Assembly (NCBI GenBank): GCA_009602725.1
Contig: WELB01000239.1
Coordinates: 119,613 to 178,790 of the forward strand
Origin: Spirogloea muscicola
Taxonomy: Eukaryota; Streptophyta; Zygnematophyceae; Spirogloeales; Spirogloeaceae
DNA: 59,178 nucleotides
Direction of reading: 5' to 3'
The position numbers and the translations under genes are program-made. Shown piece by piece: positions 1-12,875 of the stretch. Under the pieces are notes generated by a model. That model searched no databases, was not told where the DNA came from, and saw only the letters and a program-made list of their open reading frames with translations. Numbering within the stretch: the first letter of the stretch is position 1; every line of letters starts with the position of its first letter.

Positions 1-285
1 TGCATATTTGTCGTTCTTGCGACGTCGAGTTTCGGCCTGTTTGCAGCGAGCTCAGGCTAATGCCTTGCATCAGAAAGCTGGGCGAGCTCTAGTTGGTGAC
101 AGAAGGGCTTCGTACCTGACATCTAGTATTCATGCATCGGTCAGCGACCTTTATGTTTTGACCCGTGGATTTTGAGCCGGTCAACCTGCTGTAGGTTATG
201 TAGATATTTAGATGTGCTTGCTTGCCTTTGCACTTGGCCATTGGCCTATGTTTGTTTCAAATACACGAAATTTTCTTTTCACGAT
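1..285 (+). repeat. Dispersed repeat family A, copy 1 (runs off left edge)
   Basis: This stretch matches, base for base with scattered substitutions, the reverse complement of about 20578-20865. Shared blocks include the stretch around AGCTCTAGTTGGTG, GCAGAAGGGCTTCG-like sequence, TGTGCTTGCCT, GCACTTGGCC and TTTGTTTCAAATACACGAAA, in the same order and spacing. The homology reaches the first bases of the window, so the element continues to the left. The last third also resembles 12513-12560. No protein is recognisable in it. It could be the 3' end of a retroelement or a non-autonomous element. Confidence 0.75.
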
Positions 286-1642
286 GGGCTCAGCCGGTGC
301 CAGCGGGCCGCTTGCGTGGCGCTTGCCGTGGCGCTTGCATGGTAGCCGCTGCGTGCTTCTGGCCCTTACCACCGTATCCGCGTCGGCTGTGAGGCTAGCC
401 CAAAGAGAAATAGCTCTTCTAAAGTAAGGCAATGGCTGTAGAGGCCAGCACAAAGGAATGTACGAGGTCTGAAAGGACCAGTAGGTGCAAGAAGCTCAAT
501 TTTGTGACTCCTGCGAGGGGGCGCTCAGTAACCTCTGGTTAGCAAGTCCAGATCAGAATTGAGATGAGAAGGCATGCGCACACCATGAAAAGGAAGCCAA
601 GCATGCACATGGCGTGATTCATACTGTTTGGCCCGGCCACTCACAGCCCTCGTCCCATTTGGAAGAGCTTCTTTTCTATGATGGCCACGAGAAGGCAATG
701 AGCATGCGCCTGTGTTTGAGGACTGCCATCAGCTAACAGTACAATTGATAGCCATGATAGGAAGTGCGCATGAAATGCAAGGATGCGAAACCAAGCCATT
801 GCAATGTCACCAAGAGCGTCAGCTGACTGAGATGAAGTCAACAGCCATGAGAGAGATTGCGCATGTAATGCAAGGGAGGCCAGAATAAGCCAATACTGTA
901 TGACCAAGGACGTCAGCTGACTGAAATGACTGCATACCGTGCAGCTACCCATTCGGGTAACCGACGGTCGGCCGCCTCATCGGCAACCGCGCCGCCAAGG
1001 CCGCCGCCGAAGGGGCCGCCGAGGCCGCCGCCGCTGGCACCGCCGCCGGTGGCCTTGCGGCAGGGCGCGCGATCCGCGGGAGCACGAGAGCGCGCCGCGG
1101 CGCGTGGCCTCGCAGCAACGGGAGCGCGGCGGCGAGGAGCCGGCCGGGGGCTGGGACTGCCGGCCCGGCCAAGCGACGGCTGCGGCGGCATCGGCTTGCG
1201 GAAGCATGGGCTCGGCGCTCAGCAGCCTTTGGCCCGTGGGACCTGTCGCGGCCGGATGCGCCGTCGCGGTACATGGCTGCCGTCACAGCATTGTCGAGAT
1301 CAGCTGTCTGGCAGGGATGACTGCGGCGTGCCTCTGCAGGCCAGTCGTTTAAGCCAAGGAAAATCAACGAAGGGTCCAGCGTCAAGGACTTGCCAGGGCC
1401 TGCTGACTGGAGACGGGACATTGCCATCCCAGGTGACGCTGGCCGTGCTTTGGATCTCCAGCTACATCCTGGACTGGCTCAACCAGCTTGACGCCGGGAC
1501 GAGGTGACCTTCTAGGGCTGGACGGGGTGCTCAACAATGTCACGCGGGGCTGTGAACCACTCGTCTTAGTGCTTTGACGGGCTTTCTACTGTAGTCTCTG
1601 TCGTCATTATGTCCTCAAACGTTCCTGATGCACTCTGTGAAG
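286..1642. other. Intergenic stretch upstream of ALG5
   Basis: No gene is supported here. Two partial copies of dispersed repeat C lie at about 770-812 and 852-900, both reading on the minus strand (CATGCGC next to a GGCCTCCCTTGCAT-like block and TATTGGCTT). About 985-1240 is a very GC-rich stretch with imperfect CCG/GCC runs that opens reading frames on both strands; these look like composition artefacts. The true first exon of ALG5, carrying the N-terminal membrane anchor, should lie somewhere here, possibly ending near 1502 at a GT donor, but I could not prove it. Confidence 0.5.
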
Positions 1643-4169
1643 GACGTTGGGAGCCGAGGCCCACTTTGAGGACCCGACTTCCCTCAACAAGGTTTGTCCC
1701 TGCAGCCTTATTCCTGTGGGCTTGCTGCATTGCGCGTGCAAGTGCTGTGAAGTACGTATACCAGTGCTTTCCACAAGCCTGAAGAGCTTGGTTGTAACCT
1801 GCATTCTGGTCCGCTGCAGGTGCCACTCCCTTCTATTCTGGCGCCTGCTCAGAAGTACCTCTCCCTGGTCACGCCTGCGTTCAACGAGGAGGCCAGGATA
1901 GCACCAGCCCTCGATGAGGCCCTGAGGTGTGTCCCTGATTCTGTGAGTTTGTTGCCAGGCAAGCTTGAAGGTTTGAAGATTCTGAGGGCTTGAGATGCAG
2001 GTGCTTGCTCCTTAACCTAGGCACAGTTACGCTGTAGCCGCATGCTTCATCCTCATTGGCTGCTAAAAAGTTGGACAGGTTGTGGATACTAGATAAATTC
2101 CACGGCCGGCAGCATGATACATGATACTATCCTGACAGATTGGACGGCTCAATGCTCAATGCTCAAGGTACTTGAAGGAGCGGTCAAGGAAGGACAAATT
2201 CTTCACATATGAGGTGTGTTGTTCAGCTGACTTGCACTTGCCCTGCATCGTCCTACCTTCCGGCCTGGCCAAATATTTGACTAGTGCAGCTCTTCAGCAA
2301 GCAAGGCTTACACACTTTTCTATCACTGTCCTTGTGTTGTCCTGCATTCTGACAAGCTGCACATTACCATGGCCACCTTCTTCACCTCCTGAAGATCATA
2401 GTGGTAGACGATGGGAGCGTGGACAATACTGTCAAAGTGGTGCTGGAGTTTACCAAAAAGTATGGACTTGACACAGTCAGAGTCGTCAAGCAGCATCGGA
2501 ATCAGGGCAAAGGTGCTGCTGTTCGAAAGGTCAGCACCACCCTTTATGTGTCCTTGCAGAAGTGAGCTCCAATGATGGTACAGTCAAAGTGACCGGCAGT
2601 CTTACTAACGTCCTGGCATAGATCCGCCAGCTGAGAAGATTGTGTCCAGGTAGTGTGTGGCCGTATGACTACCACAGTTGAGTGACCTTGCTTAATTTCC
2701 ACCATTACTTGTGGTATTGTGTTATTGTGGTATTGTGTGGCAGGGAATGCTGTGTGCCCGTGGGGAGTTGATTCTTTTCTTTGACTCAGATGGTGCCACT
2801 AAGATTACTGATCTTGAAAAACTCGAGCTAGAAGTATGCTCTCAAAGCTCCATACATCTGCACCACTTTGGTTGCTTAACAGTTGACAGGGTATAGCAAC
2901 AGATGTGGATAGCTAGAATGTTACAATCAATGTTCACCAATTACAGCTTACACAAGCACGAAGTAGCCCAGGCTTGTTTGACTTGCATTGCTTAGCGGCC
3001 ACACTCTCTGCTTCTGGAGCATTAAAAGCACTCGGAACCTACAGATTCAAGAAGCTGCCGCCGAAGTCACACTCAAGCACCTGAACTCCAAGACGAGCGA
3101 GGAAAAGAATGAAGCTGGTCTTGGGGACATTCCAGCGGCTGCATTTGGATCACGAGCACATCTTGAGAAGCAGGCCTTAGCAACTGTAAGTACTAGTACT
3201 GTTTCTATGTTGTATTGTTCCTCTCCCTACGGGTTGTCAGTGAGTAGCGTAGCTGTGCACAGCAGGGGTTGTGCAGAATTCTACATTGTAGAGAAAGTTT
3301 GATGGCGCAATTTTCATGACATCTTACTTCGATTCCCTTCCATTCTCCTTTAGAGAAAGTGGTACAGGAATGTGCTCATGCTGGGATTCCATTGGTGTGT
3401 ACTGCTTGTTGCGGGATCTGGCGTGCGAGACACACAGGCAAGTACAGCAAAGCATTGCTATTAGAGCTACCCTTGGAGAACGAGTGTAGACATACAATTT
3501 GAGTGCTCAACATGTAGCTGGTAGAGGATTTGAGTTCAATGTATCGTCCATCACAGGCTGCTAGCACGCAGTCCCTGACGCCTTGTTTACCCAGATTTCG
3601 CTCATGGTTGTACGATGTTGTCCACATGCCTTTCCAACTTTGCCAGTGAGTCACCTGACATCAACTTTCGCGTTACCATGTCTGCAACTTCTTTGTTTTT
3701 ATCAGTGTGGCTTCAAGATGTTCACACGTTCTGCAGCAAAGCTGCTGTTCTTCAATCAGCGATTAAACAGGCAAGCTCTATATAATATCTGAAAGTGTCC
3801 AGCTGGCAATTACGATGAGTAGCAACTGGATGTGGAGCACTGGACATGGAGTATCGGCCTGGCCTTTTTTGGTATTCATTGTGCATCATGAGGTGCATGT
3901 TGCAGTCCTGAGTTATTACGTCAGCCTACACTTGTTGTAAGTAAGTTGAAGATCTTCTGTAATGCAGGTGGTGTTTTGATGTTGAGCTCGTCTACTTGTG
4001 CAAGCGCTTGAAAGTGCCCATCCGGGAGGTCTCTGTAACATGGACAGAGATACCGGGATCTAAAATTAGAATCACAAGTATCTTACATATGCTCTTGGAG
4101 ATGGCATTGATTCGTTTAGGATATGGTTTTCGCTTTTGGAGGATACATCGTGGCTTCTTGAAGCTATGA
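1643..4169 (+). CDS. ALG5: Dolichyl-phosphate beta-glucosyltransferase (ALG5), 5' end unresolved
   Basis: ALG5 transfers glucose from UDP-glucose to dolichyl phosphate at the cytosolic face of the ER. The product is the glucose donor for N-glycan precursor assembly. Exons in matching phase: 1643-1691 (tentative), 1820-1926, 2168-2213, 2395-2529, 2744-2833, 3045-3185, 3354-3437, 3706-3770, 3968-4169 (TGA). They encode about 305 residues, a little short of the usual 320-335, so an N-terminal membrane-anchor exon is missing upstream. GT2 family marks are clear: LVTPAFNEE, IIVVDDGS, GKGAAVRKGM, the FDSDGAT metal-binding region, GSRAHLEK, RNVLMLGFHW, RDTQCGFKMF and WTEIPGSKI. Two introns use GC donors (after 3437 and 3770). 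The family is very well conserved, so the call is secure; only the start is open. Confidence 0.93.
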
Positions 4170-7157
4170 TATTTGTGTCTCTCTTTTATGTATGCTTCCT
4201 CTTTCAAGGCTGCTCATATTGGAGCGGAGCAATTGCAAGATTTGACCCTGACAGGTAGATGCAAGTTGCTTGCACGTTGATTACACATAGACTTGATCAC
4301 ACCAATCGAGTTCGTCGCATACTGCTTACATGCGGTTTGGATAGCAAGGAGCTTATCATGTATTGGACTGCTGAGGGGGAATACCACCTCTAATCATTGG
4401 AGTCAATATTCGACAAGTCATCCAATTGGAGGACTGCACACTTGAATGGAGAGCTGGGCTTCCACAAGTGCAGTGCCTGTAAGGACCCAGTCAGAAACGA
4501 AACAGACAATTTTGGGGCAGAGGTTGCCAGTCAGCAAGGACGGAATTCGAGAGGGTAGGGCAGCAGCTCGAGAAACTGGTTGTGACTGGGCAGGCCACGA
4601 AGTGGGGATCCAAGAAAAAAGAAGCTCAATGGAGTAGGATCCTGTAGGTGTTGAAGCCAGCATTTCAAAGGGGCCAAGAGCGGAAACCACTAATTGAATA
4701 AAGTGCAATGATGATTTGATCTCCAAGTATCTGACATAGAGCATGCTTAGATTTGTTAATTAGATATACAAGCTCACCTCACTGCTAGGGAACTGCCATA
4801 AATGTCAGTCAGCCTTTTCTTGCATAGCTGGGCATTTGCAGGTCAGGAGTAACCGCCCTAGCAACGAGGGCAGTTTTGAAGCTTCATTACACTGTCTTGA
4901 CATGTCATAAAATGTAGACATGTGATGCAAAGACTTGCCTACTTTTTCTCATTATCGATCAGTACCTGCCGGAATGTATATTCCACTGACCCTACTTGCT
5001 ACATGACCTTGACTACTTTGCATAGCTAGTATTGCTGCGCAGGCCTATTACATAGCACAGCGCTTCAGAAGACAGGCTGCGCAGAGAAGTAACTTGCCGC
5101 CAAACCTGGTGGCATGTTGCAAGAAGCTGCACATACACCAAGCCCCTGGCTAAAGGCCAAAGGCTCCCTAGCAGTCTTCTCTCTGCGTTGCCACAGATCG
5201 CATCCATATGCCCTTTTCCCTGCAAACTGTATCCTCGTGTTGTCAACAGTGTCATCAGAGACGAGACTCCACCTGACCAGTTTGGGCAGATCATCTGATG
5301 TCATCAGACCAAGTCCAGGGCTTCTTGAAGGCCAAAAAGCAGGAAGTACAATGAATTGCCGCTCAAACTGTAGTCAATAGCACAAAGTCAGGACAACCAG
5401 CAGCCGGAAAGGAGTCGCCCCAAAAATGCCACAAGCAGCTGCCAGGGCACGGCCAGCAAGCAGATGCAAAGTAAATGCCAGGGATCGCTGCAGCAACTTG
5501 TACAGCCGCATACGACACACAAGGGCCGAAAGACTGAAGCCTTGAAGTCCCGCTGCTCCCATTGCTGCCCTTCCCGGCAGGACACCGCTCGTCACACAAG
5601 CGGCTGCAGGAGGTCAAGCAACCAAGCATTCAACGGCCCGCGGACTCTAGTGCGAGTGGTATCCTCCTCCACCTTTTGGTCGGCGTACTTCAACTCCAAT
5701 ATCTCGGAGTCCGCAGAGGAGAAGCTCTTCGAAGGGGACAGTAAAAGGGCTGTAATCTTCCAGCCCAAACGGAGAAGACACATGGTGCACAGGGAATAAA
5801 AGGGAGGCCAGATCAAGCCAATACATTGTTCAGGCAAAAGCCAGTGTAAAGGATGGGTCTACACAAAGCGAAGCACTATGCAAAGGGATTTTAATGCGCG
5901 AAAGCTGGCTGAACGGGGCCTTGTAAACCACGAGGAAGCACAGATCAGGAGTCTTCCAGTAGAGGGCGAGGGCACCGATCCGACAGGCTAAGTAGGGGAG
6001 CTGGAGAACGGCCAGAGAAGCCAATGGCTTGAGTTTGTGCTCGCCCAGCACGCCTCATAGATAGCCAAGCTACAGAGCGCTGCAAGAACGGACAAGGTCC
6101 CAAGGGGCCCGAAAGCGCCAACGACCAGATTGCATAAGTAGCCACTACAAGTCGGTGCTCAATATCGTTAGGTACTATTCCGCAATGGATCTCCGGCGCC
6201 CCAGATAAGTCTGGCGGATATGTATGTGCTCACTTGTGGGACAAGCACGGTGACATCATCGCACTTGAATTCAAGAAGCGATAGATAATGTGGAATCTGT
6301 AGAAGGGTGCAGGAAAGTCAACAGTAATATTACCAACACCATCGTGTTAAGGATGCCATTCATTTCTATGTTGAAATAACAGAAGATTTACATAAACGGG
6401 ACTTGCACCAGTGGCATTTATACTACCTCGTATTCTTCTTCCTAGTTTTGTAATCTCAACAACACATATACAACTCAATAGTTCATGCATATTTTTCCGT
6501 GATGTTACTGGAGTCTTCATTCAGTTGTCTTCTTCGCTTTGTTGGCTTAGCACCTGTTAGACATCCTTTGCTTCTTCTTACACGATGTACTGCTTTTGCT
6601 TTGGCCTCCCTCTCATCTCATGCGCACCGCGCGCCTTCTCTCCGCAAGCCGTAGTCAAGAAGTTGTCGCCATCAACCTCGGGAAGTGGAAAGACTCCTCC
6701 AGTAGATGGCGACGGCTGTGACTGGCTCGGCCGCCAGCTGGCTCAGCCGCCAGCGGCGGTTGCGACGGACGGGGGAAATGGCGCTCCTGTGGCCTCGTCG
6801 CACCCCGCCGGCGAAGTTTGAACCGCCGGCTCAACGGGCCGGCGATGCGCCGCCCGTTGGCGGCACCAAGCTCTCAGCACCACGCGGCTGGCCGCCAGCG
6901 CGTCGTGGCGACGGCCGCCCGTCCACCGCTCAACTGTTGGGCGAAGTGGTCGGCTTGAGACGTGCGGGCCAACACCAGCCCGTCGTGGCGGCAGCGGCGG
7001 TCGCGTCCTTTCGTGCCCCGGGGCAAATTGGCGCTGGGCGGTCGTCCCTGAAGCCCGTCTGGGGCACTTACTGGTGGCAGTCAAAGAGCCCTTCAAAAGC
7101 CTCCGTCGCGACGGCGGGAAAATACTGCGCGGAGACTGCGCGGATCGCGGCGAGCCC

Positions 7158-7188
<31 letters not shown>

Positions 7189-7274
7189 TGGCGGGCGCGG
7201 CAAGCGTCCGNCGGCAAGCGTCCGTGCCGCCTCGGGCCCGGGCCTGCGCGAGGCCGCTGCGGCGCCGCCGGAGG
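4170..7274. other. Intergenic stretch between ALG5 and the GT47 gene
   Basis: No coding exon is recognised. A copy of dispersed repeat C reads on the minus strand at about 5785-5840 (GCCTGAACAATGTATTGGCT and a following GGCCTCCCTT block). Another reads on the plus strand at about 6575-6645, ending in CTCATGCGCACCGCGCGCC. From 6700 to 7274 the sequence is GC-rich, with a CCG run at about 7158-7190 and a single undetermined base at 7211 flanked by a duplicated CGGCAAGCGTCCG. This part is probably the 5' UTR and promoter of the GT47 gene. Confidence 0.5.
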
Positions 7275-10200
7275 ATGGAGAGTATCGCAGGGCGGCGCCA
7301 TGGCGATGCCGCTGGGCAGCGGCTGGGGGCGGAGGACCCCGACTCCCAGCGCAAGGGCCGCGCGGGGGGCTTCTTCGCGGCGCGCACGCCGCAGGAGGCC
7401 AAGCGCCAGCTCTGGCTCCGCGTCGGCCTTGGCGCCGCCGCCGTCCTGCTGCTCTGCTACCTGGTCGCGGAGTCGGGCCTGGTCGGATCCTCGCCGGCCA
7501 CCATCAGGAGCGACCCTGTGGAGGGCCAGTCCGCCATGCTGCTGGCTCGCCAGAGGCACGCGGCTCGAAAGCACGGCGGCACCAGGCGCCTGGCCAAGCC
7601 GCTCGCCGATGACGGCCATGATCTCGCGCTCTCACAAGACCCTGAAGAGCCGGCTGGTACAGCATCCTCTGACAATGTCACAGAGAGTTTTCTTGTGCTG
7701 TATTCTCTGAATGCATGTCTTGCTGCTGACACGCACATCAGAGAAGATCGTGGTCACTAGGGGGGTGACCTTGCACCCATCGTCAAGTATGACTAAGTGG
7801 CAGAAAAATGCCAGCTGCAGTTGGCATCCCAAATGTGGCGTTATATCACTGTTACTTGTGCTCCACCGTGGCAACTTCGTCAGGGGCTTCCTTGAAGTAT
7901 AGGTATCTACTTGCAGTGCACTTCAGAAGCATGATAAATCTCCTACTGCAGGGCCCAATTGAGAATCTCAACCATACCTGTCTGCCTGCAGCGTCCATAG
8001 ATGGAACCTCAGTCCCTGATGAGCGTCCGAAACGCCGTGGTCGAAAGCGAGCGGAGCGCCTGTCAGAGCTGGTGACTGAGACAAAGCGATCTAGCATCTC
8101 AGGCAGCGGACGGCCTGAAGAAGGACCTCCTGAGCAGGTCTTGGTCTCAGATAGTCGTGCTCTTGACAAACAGCTGGAGAAAGAGAAGCCAATACCAGAT
8201 GGTGAGCTTTCTGCCATGAAGCTTTCTGCTCTGCTGCCGACACGTGTCTTGCCTCTGGAAGCAGGGCTGTTCATCAACCTCTAGTGCAAACCACCTAACT
8301 ATTGTTGGTTTCAACTGCAGAGACAGAAGAAGACAGTACTCCTGACGCGCCATCAACAGAAACAGCAGAAGTGGAGCAAGTGAAGGAAGAAGAGGAGCCG
8401 CCGAAGACTTTGGAGTCCCCAGGGACCGCAGGAGCTCTTGTTGAGAAGCAGGTTGAAGGCAAGGTGGAGGTGAACAGTCACAAAATCAACGAGGAAGACC
8501 TGGGCGCCAGCTTGGGCTTTGCCGAGAATCATGCTAAGAAGCGAATAGTAGAAGAGCGGGCAAAGCGTCTTGCTGAAGCCGAGAAAGCAGACGATGCAGA
8601 GGAGAGCAGCACTGATGATGCTGCAGCAGAAGGCCATGACGCGTCAAAGTCTGCTAATGAGAAAGCACAGGATGAAGCAGAAGTAGCTGATGTGGAAGCG
8701 GAGCCTGAGGAGGACAAGGGGGATGGGCAACAGAAGGACAGCAAGGCTACCGAAGACGTAGCTGATAGTCAGCCTGAAGGGGACACTGTGAAGGATGACA
8801 TAGAGACAGCAGATTCAGCTAAGAGTCAGCCTGCAGAAGGTGATGACAGCTCTGTCGAGGGCGGGGCAGAAGCAGAAGGCAATGAAGGAGTTGCAGATGC
8901 AGATAGCAAAGATGACGGCGTGGATGCAGACAGCAAAGATGACGGCGTGGATGCAGACAGCAAAGATGACGGCGTGCATGCAGACAGCAAAGAGGGTGAT
9001 GCAGATGAAGATGGCAAAGGCGAGGGAGATGGGGAGAGCAAAGAGGTAGCAGCTCTTGACGAGGCGGATAAGGTGGATGTGTCTGACAAGGAGGAGGTGG
9101 TCGAGGATGCTGCTCCCGATGAGAAGGCAGCCGACGTCGCAGCTGATGAGCAGGTGGATGTGGCAACAGCCAAGGCAGACGGAGATCACCCTGCGGACAG
9201 TGAAGACGACGTCGTCAAGACAGAGGAGCCACCTGCAGACGGTGAGCAGCCGCCACAGCAGGAAGACAGTGGAGCCTCCGACTCGGACAGTGTTCCGGTC
9301 GACACGGAGCAGGCAGGCAGAGATGGATCTGAGGTTGAATCTCCAGTGCAAAAGCGAAGTACTCGAAGGTCTAGAAGGGGTGAGGATTCAGATGCAAGTG
9401 TAGCATCATCTGATGGCAGCCCTCCAGCGGGCCGGAGGAAAAGGAAGAGGGGCCGAAAATCAAGGGTTAATGACGGCGAGCAAGCCGGCGCACCCATGTC
9501 CTTGGACACTGAGGCAAAATCGAGTGCTGTGGAGGGCGGGAGCGCTGTCGTGTCAGAAGAGGACGAAGCCCGCTGCGCTGGGAAGTACATACACATCTAC
9601 AGCCTGCCGCCACAGTTCAACAGCGCACTCTTGGATGAGTGCGCTACCATGCTGCCCTGGTCCGACATGTGCCCACACTTGGAGGCTGACGGCCTGGGCC
9701 AGAAGGTGACGAGCACAGAGACAGTCTTGGTGCCCGCAGGGAGGTGGTTTGCAACGCACCAGATCAGTCTGGAGCTCATGCTGCTCGCCCGGCTGAAGAA
9801 GAGTTACCCGTGCTTGATGTCAGATCCGAGTCAAGGGAACTTGTTCTACATTCCATATTACAGCGCCCTGGATGTCCAGCGGTGGCACTTCAAGACTGGT
9901 GCCACGAGTGAGGACCACGACCGCCTTCCTCTGCAACTCGCTGCCTGGCTGAAGGAGCAGGAAGCATTCAAGGTCATCTTCCAACCCTCATGACGTTCAT
10001 CTGCAATTGCTACTCTGCAACGCAGTGTTTACTTATTGATTTCCAAACCATCCTTCAGTCACCGAAGAGCGCGTTATTGACTCAAGAATGTCATTCCTGT
10101 CTTGCAGAAGAATCGTGGTCGTGATCATGTTCTGGTCCTGAGCAAGTCGACCTGGGACTTCCGACGGAAGGAGGGCAGCGCCTGGGGCAATGTACTGCTG

Positions 10201-11340
10201 GAGCTGCCGGAATTGAAGCATGTTACCAAGCTTCTCCTAGAAGGGGACCCTTGGGAGCAACATGATATTGCTGTGCCACATGCCACCTACTTCCACCCCA
10301 AGACCGACAATGAGCTCAACAAGTGGCAGGTTCACGTTGATGGCTACAAGAAGAACTCTCTCATCAGCTTTGCAGGGGTATCTGACTTGAGAGATTCCAT
10401 GAAGCAGGCCTTAAGCCTGCAGTGCAAGGAGTCCAACAGCGAGTGTCGGTGAGCCGCTAACCACTGTGCACTACTTTTCTTTTGCTCCATGTATCTTTCA
10501 TTTATGTACCAGTATTACCCCCTCCCTTTGTGCTGCCACAGCATCTAGTAGTCTTCCTTAGCTTCTAGTTGGGCTGCCACGCAGCTTCTCCTTCATTCAC
10601 TTTCAAGCCATTGCCATTTGTCTGTTTGATTTGATTCTGCAGCTACATGGAGTGCAGCGACGGGATCTGTAGTCAGCCAGAGGCCATCATGGGCCTGCAC
10701 CTGGGATCCACGTTCTGCCTGCAGGCACCTGGTCATGTTGCAGCTCGCAGGGTCCTGTTCGATGCTCTTGTTGCTGGCTGTATCCCTGTGGTATTTGACA
10801 CGTACTTCTTCTCTCAGGTTGGCATAAACCCAAATGCTTGAGCTGCTTGAGGGGGGCTTTGCCTAGATACAACAAGCGCCTTGCACTACCTGCCCTTACT
10901 TACTCCTCTGCTGCAAAGTAGTGCACTACACTTTTGTCTGCAGTAGTTGCAGTGGTAGTGCTGTGCAGGGTGCTGGTCAGTGCAAAAGACTTCGTGAAGG
11001 GCGATTGCATGTAACAAATACCTCTCTTGTTACCTTGCAGTTCCGATGGCACCTACCTGAGGACAACAGCACCTACTCCGTTTACATTCCCGAGGCGAGC
11101 ATCCTAGATAGCAGCAACCCCGTGAAGGTCATTGACGTTCTTAAGGAGATTTCGCCTGACAGGGTCAGGGACATGCAACAGCACATCGTGTGGAATGTGC
11201 TGCCCAGAATTATATACAACCACCCGCGCAGCAAAATTGCCAAGACGAAGGACGCGTTCGACATCTCTATAGAAAGATTGTTGGAGGACGTTGCGCAGCT
11301 TCGAGCCAACACTTTCAACGAGGGCAGCAGTTCCACCTAG
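7275..11340 (+). CDS. GT47 exostosin-family glycosyltransferase, MUR3-like, with giant acidic stem
   Basis: Predicted type II Golgi glycosyltransferase of the plant MUR3/exostosin group, whose members add sugars such as galactose to cell-wall polysaccharides. Exons: 7275-7656, 7992-8201, 8321-9972, 10108-10448, 10643-10817, 11041-11340 (TAG). All phases agree and give 1019 residues, against roughly 500-650 for typical plant members. ATG 7275 starts a short basic tail followed by a signal anchor at about residues 49-66. Residues ~200-610 are an extremely Glu/Asp/Ser/Ala-rich stem with a 27-bp tandem repeat at 8896-8991. The catalytic part (~616-1019) shows CAGKYIHIYSLP, WFATHQISLE, FYIPYYSALD, STWDFRR, WGNVLLELPE, HATYFHPKTD, ISFAG, GSTFCLQAPG, RRVLFDALVAGCIPVVF and YSVYIPE, in family order. 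The substrate cannot be told from sequence. Confidence 0.9.
8896..8991 (+). repeat. 27-bp in-frame tandem repeat inside the GT47 stem
   Basis: Three full units (8896-8922, 8923-8949, 8950-8976) and a partial fourth encode repeated DADSKDDGV. The first unit differs from the next two at one base (GAT for GAC), so copies 2 and 3 look recently duplicated. The period is a multiple of three and keeps the frame. Confidence 0.9.
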
Positions 11341-12875
11341 CAGTAGCTTAGTAGCTCCAAGGACGTACAAGTCAACACCATCTTGCCGTATGAGAGATGG
11401 TAAGCACAGATGTGCGAGAGCCACCAATAGGATGCACCCATTTTTCGTTGACGCACAGATTCAGGCCGAAATGTAGAGTTGTCCATGTAGGTCGAGGAGG
11501 TGCATGTGCTTGCTCGCTGAATGTATGCATGGCTTCACATGTGACTTATACCAGAGTCATAATGAGGGAGGTGGCATTCTTGTGCCATAGCAGATATGCA
11601 ATGTCAACATCGTATTGTTGAGCTCATAGCTTGGCATGGTAGACTGCAGCCCTCCACTTAGGAGTAGGCGTAGATCGACCAAATGTATGGTAGGAATACA
11701 TTGGCTGGGGCAGTAGGTCTACCTGAAGAGGTAGCGCACCTTGAAAGTTGGTCACATGTCAGGTTTGTCTAGATTATGTCCGCAAGGCTGTACTGCTCCT
11801 CGCACGTCACTGAGCAGCAAAGAGGTGGCAGTGAGAAAAGTTTCACTTCCCCGCTCGCCCAAGGGTAGGCCCCCGGGGCTCACCTTCGGGCGAACTCCAC
11901 ATTATTGCAGGGGGACGTCGGCATGGAGAAAATAATCATTCGAGAAGGGGCCTTGTGAGAGGACAGCCAGAGAAGCACTGGAAGGCTTGGGCCGTTTCAG
12001 TGAAGGCCGGCAGGGGTGAAGTACAGCCCTCCGCTGCCTCCTGCAGTGCACCGCCGCAGCTCACAACATATTGTCGCAAGGAGTCCATGGCTGAGTCCAC
12101 TTGGGGACAGCCCTGACCTGGTGCACAGGAGGTGGAGTGACCACCAGCTGTTGGCGCCACAGGGCAAGACTTTTGCTGCGATTTTTGCGCACGTACACCA
12201 CATAGGGGGTAGCTCCTGAAACCACCTATCGCCGAAGCTAACGAGGACAAGGACGTTTTGACACAGACTATGTGTAGATGCAACGCGTTACAGATGGTAT
12301 CACAGAACCCAGAATGTGGTCTCTGAATCCAGCAGCAGTATACATACATACATACATACATACAAACATACATACATACATACAGTCGGCATACAGCAAG
12401 CATGCTGGTTTGGTGGTGAACCTAATCTCTCATTTCAGCATCCGTCCTGACTTAGCAAAGGCCATGGGACTCGCTTATGATTGGCTGCCAAACAGTGGCG
12501 TATCCTGCCAATGTGCTTGCCTTTGTACTTGGCCACACATGGCCTCCCCATCCCTAAATACACACGCAGCATAGTGGGCCAGGAAAGTAGTCCTGCTTTC
12601 TAATTAGCCTTGCCTGCTGCCTGCTACTGTGAGCCTCGTAAAGGCTTCCGCCAAGGCCGCTTCAAGCATGGTCGCAGCTGGCCTTGAGCTCATTGAGGCA
12701 CAAAAGAATGCTGCTGCCGCGCCGCTGCAGCGGGCGTAGCAGATGTAATGGGTGGAGCAACGGTGGAACGAGGAGCTAGTGGCGAGCCTGCAATCTCTAA
12801 GCAGGATAGCAGCATGATCACATCTAAGACATCCAGACACAACACAAGACACAAACACAATGTCAGGCTGCGGGG
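11341..12875. other. Intergenic stretch with (TACA)n microsatellite
   Basis: No gene is supported. A TACA tetranucleotide microsatellite with one interruption lies at about 12340-12384. At about 12513-12560 there is a diverged partial copy of dispersed repeat A (GTGCTTGCCTTTGTACTTGGCC followed at a distance by CTAAATACAC). The 3' UTRs of the convergent GT47 (+) and carrier (-) genes must lie here. Confidence 0.5.
12340..12384. repeat. (TACA)n microsatellite
   Basis: About eleven tetranucleotide units with one TACAAACA interruption lie between the GT47 and mitoferrin genes. It has no coding role. Confidence 0.9.

Noticed and set aside
926-1507. 193-codon plus-strand frame and 160-codon minus-strand frame over a GC-rich block
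   Set aside because: Both strands are open only because of CCG/GCC composition; translations are Pro/Arg/Ala-rich with no family resemblance.
6706-7710. 334-codon plus-strand frame overlapping the GT47 first exon
   Set aside because: It is in a different frame from the GT47 signal-anchor exon, whose splice phases and downstream domains are well supported; the frame is Arg/Ala-rich composition noise.
8815-9351. Minus-strand frames of 115-178 codons under the acidic stem
   Set aside because: Antisense shadow of the repetitive acidic coding sequence of the GT47 gene.
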